Shown here piece by piece: positions 8,713 to 12,463 of a stretch of DNA of 35,288 nucleotides; the first letter of the stretch is position 1; each line of letters opens with the position of its first letter. This DNA comes from Planctomycetota bacterium (GTDB taxonomy: Bacteria > Planctomycetota > Planctomycetia > Planctomycetales > Planctomycetaceae): positions 1-35,288 of the forward strand of contig JAFEBS010000067.1 in NCBI GenBank assembly GCA_018242525.1, written 5' to 3'. Position numbers and translations under genes: made by a program. The notes below the pieces were generated by a model that did not search any database, had not been told where the DNA came from, and saw only the letters and a program-made list of their open reading frames with translations.

Positions 8713-9283
8713 CTACGACGATCTTGTCGCGGCACTTTCGCCCGTTTCCGCCGCCCTCACCAGATTTGGCATTCGTCACTACGTCTGCTGCAGCGTGGCC
8801 AGTTCGTTTCACGGGGCTTCCCGATCCACGATGGATGTGAATCTTGTCGCGGACATGACCGACTCGGTTGTATCAGAGTTTCTGCGGTGCTTCGACAAAG
8901 ACTTTTATGTCAGCGAGGTCGCCGTCCGGGAAGCAATTCGGCGGAAGTCGTGCTTCAACCTGATTCATCTTCCCACGTCCTTCAAGGTCGATGTGTTCAT
9001 CAGCCGCCAAAGGCCGTTTGACATGACCGCGATGAATCGTGCCACGATGGAGAATCTTGGTGACAGTCATGTGCTGGAGATTCATATCGCAACCCCCGAG
9101 GACTCCATCATCAGCAAGCTGGAGTGGTATCGGAAGACCAACGAGACGTCAGAACGTCAATGGGATGACGTGACGCGTCTAATGAAACTGCTCGGCGATG
9201 CCGCTGACGTTGACTATTTACGCACATCCGCTGAATCCGTTGGTGTTCAGGATCTGCTGGACAGGCTGCTCTCCGCGCTCTGA
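8705..9283 (+). CDS. AbiEii/DUF6036-like nucleotidyltransferase with altered active-site motif
   Basis: A 192-residue protein with the minimal nucleotidyltransferase fold of the AbiEii/DUF6036 type. The pattern SVASSFHGASRSTMDVNLV (about residues 30-48) matches the usual G(G/S)xAxxxHGxxRxTxDxDL motif, and the later VDVF (near 97) matches the third metal-binding Asp. Two expected residues differ: the GG/GS position reads CCS, and the second Asp of DxD is Asn (DVN), so catalysis may be weak or lost. The GTG start at 8705 overlaps the preceding small gene. Known members of this broad group include toxins that modify tRNA 3' ends (MenT), which makes the tRNA array 640 bases downstream notable, but no direct link is shown. 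Confidence 0.75.
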   Translation: MSDYDDLVAALSPVSAALTRFGIRHYVCCSVASSFHGASRSTMDVNLVADMTDSVVSEFLRCFDKDFYVSEVAVREAIRRKSCFNLIHLPTSFKVDVFISRQRPFDMTAMNRATMENLGDSHVLEIHIATPEDSIISKLEWYRKTNETSERQWDDVTRLMKLLGDAADVDYLRTSAESVGVQDLLDRLLSAL

Positions 9284-9464
9284 GGAAGTCGATCTCTACA
9301 CTCGCGCCGCCCAGAACCGCTTCATCGACTGCCCCGTCCGGTTCCAGGCCAACCGCCCGAAGAACCTCTTCCCCAGCGAATGGCACCGCGAACACCAGAT
9401 CGTTTACGTGAAGGCCGATGCGCTGAAAGTGGCGGGTCGCGTTCCGGGCGGCGTGGCGATTTGA
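9284..9464 (+). pseudogene. C-terminal coding remnant
   Basis: Directly after the nucleotidyltransferase stop, one frame encodes about 59 residues of protein-like composition (EEVDLYTRAAQNRFIDCPV... to VPGGVAI) ending in TGA, with no plausible start of its own. It reads like the C-terminus of a longer protein whose front has been lost. I do not recognise the parent family. Confidence 0.4.
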
Positions 9465-9857
9465 GTCTTGTCCGCATTGTTTCCAAGCGTTTCTGGAAAA
9501 AACGGCCAACATTTCAAATTTCCGCGAACATTCGACAGCGTTCTCGCATCTATAGGGTAACAGCGATGGCGTTCATCGTTGCTGTCGAGTTTCAGGAAGA
9601 ACGAACAGGTCTTGCGGATCATGATGCTTTCACGGCTGATGTCCGATTGCAGTCAGCGCGATACGAGAGAGTTCGCCGCCGGTTGGTCAAATACCGGGGC
9701 GAATCTGCTCGCAGCGCAACCCGTGCGTCCCGATTTCCAGCGACCATTTGCTGGCAATTCGAGGAGTACAGGTTTGCGTAGCGGACTGTGTTCGCTCGAA
9801 TGCGGTCCGTATCCCCTGCGCACGTGACATCGGCCTCAGGCCTTCCGCAAGCTTTCC
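9465..9857 (+). other. Mostly non-coding spacer before the tRNA array
   Basis: No recognisable gene. An ATG at 9566 opens a 71-codon frame (MAFIVAVEFQEERTGLADHD...) with only a weak purine run in front; I cannot decide whether it is real. An imperfect CGGAC/GTCCG hairpin lies near 9780-9810. Confidence 0.35.
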
Positions 9858-9893
9858 AAAGCCCGGTGTCACGCAAAGGACTCCGGGCTTTTT
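9858..9893 (+). terminator. Rho-independent terminator-like hairpin upstream of tRNA array
   Basis: AAAGCCCGG (9858-9866) pairs perfectly with CCGGGCTTT (9883-9891) around a 16-base loop and runs into TTTTTC. It probably ends transcription from upstream and insulates the array, which begins 33 bases later. Confidence 0.65.
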
Positions 9894-9925
9894 CGTTGCG
9901 CTGCACGCGAACAACGAGTACAGCT

Positions 9926-9997
9926 GGGCTGGTAGCTGAGACGGTTTAGCGCCTGGCTGAAGACCAGGAGAGAAGGATTCGAGCGCCTTCCAGCCCA
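9926..9997 (+). tRNA. tRNA-Phe(GAA)
   Basis: Seven-pair acceptor GGGCTGG/CCAGCCC, D-stem GCT/AGC, anticodon stem CCTGG/CCAGG with loop CTGAAGA (GAA at 9959-9961), T-loop TTCGAGC. The T-stem has one A-G mismatch at the 53-61 position. Discriminator A; no CCA encoded. First gene of the array. Confidence 0.85.
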
Positions 9998-10052
9998 CCT
10001 CCAAAACAATCCGGTTCGCCGGAACACAGAGAAGGTACGTCCACACAGACAC

Positions 10053-10125
10053 GGTCCGTTCGACTTCTGGTGAGGTTGCCAGTCTTTCAAGCTGGCCAGG
10101 TTGGGTTCGAATCCCACACGGGTCA
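10053..10125 (+). tRNA. tRNA-Glu(TTC)
   Basis: Acceptor GGTCCGT/ACGGGTC pairs fully with two G-T pairs. Anticodon stem CCAGT/GCTGG, loop CTTTCAA, T-loop TTCGAAT. Overall layout is like bacterial tRNA-Glu. Discriminator A. Confidence 0.85.
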
Positions 10126-10136
10126 ATCGATGACGG

Positions 10137-10210
10137 CAGAGCATAGCGAAGCCTGGTATCGCGCCTGGCTGGGGGCCAGGAGATCGTTGGTTCAAATCCA
10201 ACCGTTCTGA
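10137..10210 (+). tRNA. tRNA-Pro(GGG)
   Basis: C1-G72 acceptor (CAGAGCA/CGTTCTG, one A-C mismatch), D-stem GCGA/TCGC, anticodon stem CCTGG/CCAGG with loop CTGGGGG, T-stem GTTGG/CCAAC. C1-G72 and A73 are normal for bacterial proline tRNA. Confidence 0.85.
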
Positions 10211-10218
10211 CTGAGAAA

Positions 10219-10309
10219 CGGGATGAAAGGGAGCGGCACCTCACGTGGCCTGGGACCACGGAATCGTCGTTTCGAGCCGGCGCTGCCGGTTCGAGTTCGG
10301 CCATCCCGA
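10219..10309 (+). tRNA. tRNA-Pro(TGG)-like with C33 and enlarged variable arm
   Basis: Perfect acceptor CGGGATG/CATCCCG with C1-G72 and A73 (proline features), D-stem AGG/CCT, anticodon stem CGTGG/CCACG with loop CCTGGGA, so position 33 is C. T-stem GCCGG/TCGGC. The variable region contains an 18-base hairpin (CGTCG/CGGCG) whose loop TTTCGAGC resembles a T-loop, like a duplicated T-arm. 91 nt long. Confidence 0.6.
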
Positions 10310-10312
10310 CTG

Positions 10313-10383
10313 CGCTTGGTGGTGTAACGGAAGCACATCGTTCTGATACGGCGGGAGAGCCGGTTCAACTCCGTTCCGAGCGA
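10313..10383 (+). tRNA. tRNA-Ile(GAT)-like, weak anticodon stem
   Basis: Acceptor CGCTTGG/CCGAGCG pairs fully. D-arm GTG...CAC is shared with the lysine genes downstream. Loop CTGATAC gives GAT with normal U33, but the anticodon stem TCGTT/GGCGG has three G-T pairs and the T-stem has one mismatch. A shifted fold with a 6-base loop would read CTG (Gln). Isoleucine is preferred because the loop geometry is normal. Confidence 0.5.
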
Positions 10384-10398
10384 TTGAAGGAGATCATC

Positions 10399-10542
10399 AT
10401 GGAACTCGACCTGACAGACAAACGTCGCCACGTCCTCACACGGGGTCGTGGTGTAACGGCAGCACAGCAGACTTTTAATCTGCCCGGCGGGGGTTCGAAT
10501 CCCTCCGGCCCCATTGCGAACCACACGGGATCAAGGTGTTAG
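10399..10542 (+). CDS. Possible 47-residue small ORF inside the array
   Basis: A strong ribosome site AAGGAG lies 8 bases before an ATG in the spacer between two tRNA genes. The frame (MELDLTDKRRHVLTRGRGV...) reads through the tRNA-Lys(TTT) gene and stops at a TAG inside the D-arm of the next tRNA. The front 15 residues are charged and protein-like; the rest is tRNA sequence. It could be a leader peptide, a remnant of a displaced gene, or chance. Confidence 0.3.
   Translation: MELDLTDKRRHVLTRGRGVTAAQQTFNLPGGGSNPSGPIANHTGSRC
10442..10513 (+). tRNA. tRNA-Lys(TTT)
   Basis: Acceptor GGGGTCG/CGGCCCC, D-arm GTG...CAC, perfect anticodon stem GCAGA/TCTGC with loop CTTTTAA, T-stem GGGGG/CCCTC with one G-T, T-loop TTCGAAT, A73. 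A normal cloverleaf. Confidence 0.88.
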
Positions 10543-10599
10543 CGGCAGCACACTCGGTTCTTACCCGAGCAGGTGACGGTTCAAGTCCGTCTGGTCCCA
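10527..10599 (+). tRNA. tRNA-Lys(CTT)
   Basis: Acceptor GGGATCA/TGGTCCC, D-arm GTG...CAC, anticodon stem CTCGG/CCGAG with loop TTCTTAC, T-stem GACGG/CCGTC with loop TTCAAGT, A73. A normal cloverleaf. Confidence 0.87.
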
Positions 10600-10611
10600 T
10601 TCGAATGACAC

Positions 10612-10683
10612 GCACTGGTCGTTTAGCGGCCAAGACACCGCACCCGTAATGCGGCAACGTGGGTTCGAGTCCCACCCGGTGCC
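10612..10683 (+). tRNA. tRNA-Thr(CGT)-like with C33
   Basis: Perfect acceptor GCACTGG/CCGGTGC and anticodon stem CCGCA/TGCGG. The loop CCCGTAA has C32 and C33, where the usual threonine loop would be TTCGTAA. The T-arm GTGGGTTCGAGTCCCAC is identical to three other genes of the array. Discriminator C. Confidence 0.7.
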
Positions 10684-10687
10684 TTTT

Positions 10688-10741
10688 CATTCGCGATCAC
10701 GAAGTGTGCGCGAATGGATGCCCGTCGCGCGTTGAGCGCGA
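10688..10741 (+). promoter_or_regulatory. Two stem-loops in the mid-array spacer
   Basis: CATTCGCG (10688-10695) pairs with CGCGAATG (10709-10716), with an inner CAC/GTG helix. A second hairpin TCGCGC/GCGCGA spans 10725-10741. They follow the first eight tRNA genes and precede the boxA-like motif. They may be processing signals or a pausing/attenuation structure. Confidence 0.5.
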
Positions 10742-10747
10742 TGGAAA

Positions 10748-10760
10748 GGCTCTTTGACAA
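10748..10760 (+). promoter_or_regulatory. boxA-like antitermination motif
   Basis: GGCTCTTTGACAA closely matches the rRNA-leader boxA (TGCTCTTTAACAA in E. coli), the NusB-S10 binding site that protects long untranslated RNAs from Rho. It sits before the second block of 17 tRNA genes. The TTGACA within it could instead be a -35 box, but no good -10 is found at 16-18 bases. Confidence 0.55.
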
Positions 10761-10777
10761 TTCGACCAGGACTAACT

Positions 10778-10848
10778 GCACCTATGACGTAGCGGCAGCG
10801 TACCGTCTCACCAGGGCGGATGTGTGGGTTCGAGTCCCACGGCTTCCG
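10778..10848 (+). tRNA. Chimeric tRNA-like gene, anticodon ACC by geometry, C33
   Basis: D-stem ACG/CGT and anticodon stem CCGTC/GGCGG fold well; loop TCACCAG gives ACC (Gly) with C33. A one-base slip would read CAC (Val), but that breaks the stem. The 3' half (T-arm plus GGCTTCCGC) is base-for-base the 3' end of the tRNA-Ser at 11278, while the 5' acceptor strand GCACCTA does not pair with GGCTTCC. This looks like a recombination product and is probably not functional as a normal tRNA. Confidence 0.45.
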
Positions 10849-10864
10849 CCTCGAACAGAAACAT

Positions 10865-10936
10865 GTGCCCTTGGCCGATCGGCAGAGGTGTCAGCCTTCC
10901 AAGCTGAACAGGCGGGTTCGACTCCCGCAGGGCACT
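10865..10936 (+). tRNA. tRNA-Gly(TCC)
   Basis: Perfect acceptor GTGCCCT/AGGGCAC, anticodon stem TCAGC/GCTGA with loop CTTCCAA, T-stem GCGGG/CCCGC, T73. The anticodon arm and T-arm are close to ordinary bacterial tRNA-Gly(TCC). Confidence 0.87.
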
Positions 10937-10943
10937 CTCGAAT

Positions 10944-11045
10944 GGGTCGGTAGCTCAGCGGCAGACCGCCGCAGGCGGATAGAAAGCCACTGCGTGGCGG
11001 TGTTTGTTAAGCACCCGCGCGTGGGTTCGAGTCCCACCCGTCCCT
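10944..11045 (+). tRNA. tRNA-Asn(GTT) with a 31-nt insertion in the D-arm
   Basis: Acceptor GGGTCGG/CCGTCCC (one T-T mismatch), anticodon stem GGTGT/GCACC with loop TTGTTAA, T-arm GTGGGTTCGAGTCCCAC. Between D-loop and anticodon stem are two extra hairpins, CCGCC-GCA-GGCGG (10966-10978) and GCCAC-TGC-GTGGC (10986-10998). Removing 10966-10996 restores a perfect D-stem GCTC/GAGC. 102 nt in total. Confidence 0.65.
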
Positions 11046-11053
11046 CTTCCCAT

Positions 11054-11128
11054 TGCGGGGTAGTTTCTGCTGGTAGAAATTCGTGGCTTTGAACCACGAG
11101 TCCGCAGGTTCGATTCCTGCCCCCGCAG
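11054..11128 (+). tRNA. tRNA-Gln(TTG)
   Basis: Perfect acceptor TGCGGGG/CCCCGCA with U1-A72 and G73, the usual glutamine identity elements. D-stem TTTC/GAAA, anticodon stem CGTGG/CCACG with loop CTTTGAA, T-stem GCAGG/CCTGC. Confidence 0.88.
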
Positions 11129-11174
11129 TTCGCGAACTTTGCCATGAGAGTTGTGTCCTTCGACGGACATCCAT

Positions 11175-11268
11175 TGCGGGATTGTCGCTGCTGGTAGCGA
11201 TGCTGGGCTCTGAACCCGGAGGGACCAAGCCAAGGGCTCGGTGCCCGGTTCGATTCCAACTCCCGCAA
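11175..11268 (+). tRNA. tRNA-Gln(CTG)-like with inserted variable-arm hairpin
   Basis: Perfect acceptor TGCGGGA/TCCCGCA (U1-A72), D-stem TCGC/GCGA, anticodon stem CTGGG/CCCGG with loop CTCTGAA. The variable region carries a hairpin ACC-A-AGCC/GGCT-C-GGT at 11224-11242. After it only two T-stem pairs remain, because the 5' T-stem reads CCCGG against CCAAC. The insert is shared with tRNA-Val at 11488. 94 nt. Confidence 0.62.
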
Positions 11269-11277
11269 CTTGACCAC

Positions 11278-11363
11278 GGAAGTCATCCGGCCGGATGAGG
11301 AACCTGTCTTGAAAACAGGCGGCGGGTGCAGCCCGCTTGTGGGTTCGAGTCCCACGGCTTCCG
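11278..11363 (+). tRNA. tRNA-Ser(TGA)
   Basis: Class II tRNA: acceptor GGAAGTC/GGCTTCC, anticodon stem CCTGT/ACAGG with loop CTTGAAA, long variable arm GCGGG/CCCGC, T-arm GTGGGTTCGAGTCCCAC, G73. A normal serine tRNA. Confidence 0.87.
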
Positions 11364-11384
11364 CTTGGCGACGACAGGCAACTC

Positions 11385-11477
11385 GGGCTCATGGTCCAAC
11401 AGGAAGACATCGGTCCTGCAAACCGAGCCCTGTCAGGAGGAAACGAAACACAGGGGGTGCGATTCCCGATGAGTCCA
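11385..11477 (+). tRNA. tRNA-Ala(TGC)-like with C33 and large variable-arm hairpin
   Basis: Acceptor GGGCTCA/TGAGTCC pairs fully (one G-T), D-stem GTC/GAC, anticodon stem TCGGT/ACCGA with loop CCTGCAA: TGC with C33. A 28-base hairpin CCCTGT/ACAGGG (11428-11455) fills the variable region. The T-loop is TGCGATT (U55 changed to G) and the T-stem is weak. If the loop were slipped by one base, GCA (Cys) would be read. Confidence 0.5.
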
Positions 11478-11487
11478 CTTTCAAAAT

Positions 11488-11593
11488 GATCCCGTGGTCC
11501 AACGACACGACACCAGCCCGACATGCTGGCGGACCAAGCCACTCTGATTGAAGCAGCGTGGCTCGGTGCCCGGTTCAACTCCATCCGGGATCA
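11488..11593 (+). tRNA. tRNA-Val(GAC)-like with C33 and 35-nt variable-arm insertion
   Basis: Perfect acceptor GATCCCG/CGGGATC, D-stem GTC/GAC, perfect anticodon stem CCAGC/GCTGG with loop CCGACAT: GAC with C33. The variable region holds ACC-A-AGCCA...TGGCT-C-GGT (11533-11567) with a 17-base loop. Flanks are identical to the insert in tRNA-Gln(CTG). Only two T-stem pairs (GG/CC) remain. 106 nt. Confidence 0.6.
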
Positions 11594-11605
11594 TTCGATA
11601 ACGAC

Positions 11606-11642
11606 GGTCTGTAGGTGTTCCGGGAGCACACTGCTTTGGTAA
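11606..11642 (+). pseudogene. 5' half of a tRNA (Thr(GGT)-like)
   Basis: A 5' acceptor strand GGTCTGT, a D-arm GTG...CAC and an anticodon-loop-like TTTGGTAA are present, but the 3' half is missing: the next tRNA starts at 11643 within what should be the 3' anticodon stem. A truncated tRNA fused directly to tRNA-Arg(TCT). Confidence 0.55.
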
Positions 11643-11714
11643 GCCTCGGTGGTGAAATGGAGATCACGTCCCGCTTCTAACGGGATGTTCTGGGTTCGAG
11701 TCCTGGTCGAGGCA
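11643..11714 (+). tRNA. tRNA-Arg(TCT)
   Basis: Acceptor GCCTCGG/TCGAGGC, D-stem GTGA/TCAC, perfect anticodon stem TCCCG/CGGGA with loop CTTCTAA, T-stem CTGGG/CCTGG, A73. A normal cloverleaf. Confidence 0.87.
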
Positions 11715-11727
11715 TTGAAGAATCAAC

Positions 11728-11815
11728 GGAAGGGCCACCCGAATGGCGACGGGAACCGGTTGGAAGCCGGTCGAGCATGTTGAGTGCCTTGCGGGTTCAA
11801 CTCCCGCTCCTTCCG
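11728..11815 (+). tRNA. tRNA-Ser(GGA)
   Basis: Class II tRNA: acceptor GGAAGGG/TCCTTCC, D-stem CCC/GGG, anticodon stem ACCGG/CCGGT with loop TTGGAAG, variable arm around GCA/TGC, T-stem GCGGG/CCCGC, G73. Confidence 0.86.
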
Positions 11816-11816
11816 C

Positions 11817-11884
11817 TCTCGGATGGTGAAACGGAGATCACGCCTCGGTCCTAACGAGGCCCTGTTCGATCTTGGGGCAGGGGA
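11817..11884 (+). tRNA. Degenerate tRNA-Arg(CCT)
   Basis: D-stem GTGA/TCAC and anticodon stem CCTCG/CGAGG with loop GTCCTAA are intact and close to tRNA-Arg(TCT). The variable loop is absent: the T-stem CCCTG/TTGGG starts at once. The acceptor (TCTCGGA against GCAGGGG) forms only five of seven pairs. Probably decaying. Confidence 0.5.
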
Positions 11885-11893
11885 ATGCATGGT

Positions 11894-11947
11894 GTTCGTG
11901 ATGTAGTGGTTTCTGCATGTCGGAGTATGACCGAGTTCCCACGAACG
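11894..11947 (+). tRNA. tRNA-like sequence without a T-arm
   Basis: Perfect seven-pair acceptor GTTCGTG/CACGAAC encloses a D-arm (ATG...CAT) and a hairpin TCGG/CCGA with loop AGTATGA (TAT by position, G33), but no T-arm: only about 5 bases separate anticodon arm and acceptor. 54 nt, reminiscent of armless mitochondrial tRNAs. Its end overlaps the next gene. A deletion remnant is also possible. Confidence 0.4.
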
Positions 11948-12022
11948 CGGTCACGTTCGGCCGGCGGATTGCATTGGACTCTCCGAAGGTCCAGGCCCCT
12001 GGTTCGATTCCAGGTCGGGATA
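11935..12022 (+). tRNA. tRNA-Arg(CCG)-like with abnormal 5' half
   Basis: Anticodon stem GGACT/GGTCC with loop CTCCGAA and T-stem CCTGG/CCAGG are good. The best acceptor is GTTCCCA against TCGGGAT (one mismatch, two G-T), and a GAACG/CGTTC hairpin occupies the D-arm position, leaving about 17 extra bases before the anticodon arm. The 5' boundary is uncertain. Confidence 0.5.
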
Positions 12023-12031
12023 CTGGTTCAT

Positions 12032-12102
12032 GCCCTGCGGGTGTGGAGGACGCATGACTGCCTTCGAAGCAGTCGGGCGAGGTTCGATTCCTCGGTGGGG
12101 TG
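12032..12102 (+). tRNA. tRNA-Arg(TCG)
   Basis: Acceptor GCCCTGC/GTGGGGT pairs with three G-T pairs. Anticodon stem ACTGC/GCAGT is perfect with loop CTTCGAA. T-stem CGAGG/CCTCG with loop TTCGATT. Confidence 0.78.
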
Positions 12103-12113
12103 TTTTCCTAAAT

Positions 12114-12184
12114 GTCCTTGGAGTGTGGTGGACGCACGCGACTCTGCGAAGGTCGTAGACCAGGTTCGACTCCTGGCAGGGACA
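12114..12184 (+). tRNA. tRNA-Arg(GCG)
   Basis: Acceptor GTCCTTG/CAGGGAC, D-arm GTG...CAC, anticodon stem CGACT/GGTCG with loop CTGCGAA, T-stem CCAGG/CCTGG, A73. G34 is unusual here: bacteria normally read CGN codons with an ACG anticodon edited to ICG. Confidence 0.78.
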
Positions 12185-12194
12185 CTGATTTGAT

Positions 12195-12266
12195 GACGCT
12201 GAAGTCACACGGCGTGGCGACGGCCTGCAAAGCCGCATCCAGTGGGTTCGACTCCCCCCGGCGCCA
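12195..12266 (+). tRNA. tRNA-Cys(GCA)
   Basis: Acceptor GACGCTG/CGGCGCC (one A-C mismatch), D-stem GTC/GAC, anticodon stem CGGC/GCCG with loop CTGCAAA, T-loop TTCGACT with T-stem GTGGG/CCCCC (one mismatch). 72 nt. Discriminator A rather than the usual U of bacterial tRNA-Cys, so charging is uncertain. Last gene of the array. Confidence 0.65.
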
Positions 12267-12303
12267 AGGTAAAGATGCGTCTGACCGATTGTCGCGATCT
12301 CTT

Positions 12304-12325
12304 TGCCGCTTCGGCATTCTCTCTC
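12304..12325 (+). terminator. Terminator-like hairpin after the tRNA array
   Basis: TGCCG-CTT-CGGCA (12304-12316) followed by the pyrimidine run TTCTCTCTC. Short but well placed 38 bases after the last tRNA and before the next gene. Confidence 0.5.
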
Positions 12326-12463
12326 CTTGGCCAGAACTCTAGAGCTCTCCGTTCGAGAGTGCCTGGCTCCAGAGGGGAACGCGATTCCCGGTTGCACGCT
12401 CGGGGGATCGTCACGTACGATTCGCACATACGAACTGACACTCGCGATAATGGAAGTTGATCC

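Noticed and set aside
9896..9924. TTGCGC-17-TACAGC as a promoter of the array
   Set aside because: It would start transcription inside the first tRNA, leaving no 5' leader.
10754..10782. TTGACA at 10754 as the -35 box of an internal promoter
   Set aside because: No acceptable -10 box is found at 16-18 bases; the boxA explanation fits a longer match.
9687..11584. Long minus-strand open frames with peptides such as VGLEPT, GGIRTP and RDSNPR
   Set aside because: These are the well-known false translations of the antisense of tRNA T-arms (GGTTCGAATCCC). They occur here because the region is a tRNA array.
9926..12266. Repeated short sequences at about 75-100 base spacing that could suggest a CRISPR array
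   Set aside because: The repeats are T-arms and D-arms of tRNA genes, with compensating acceptor and anticodon stems; repeat spacing and sequence vary too much for CRISPR.
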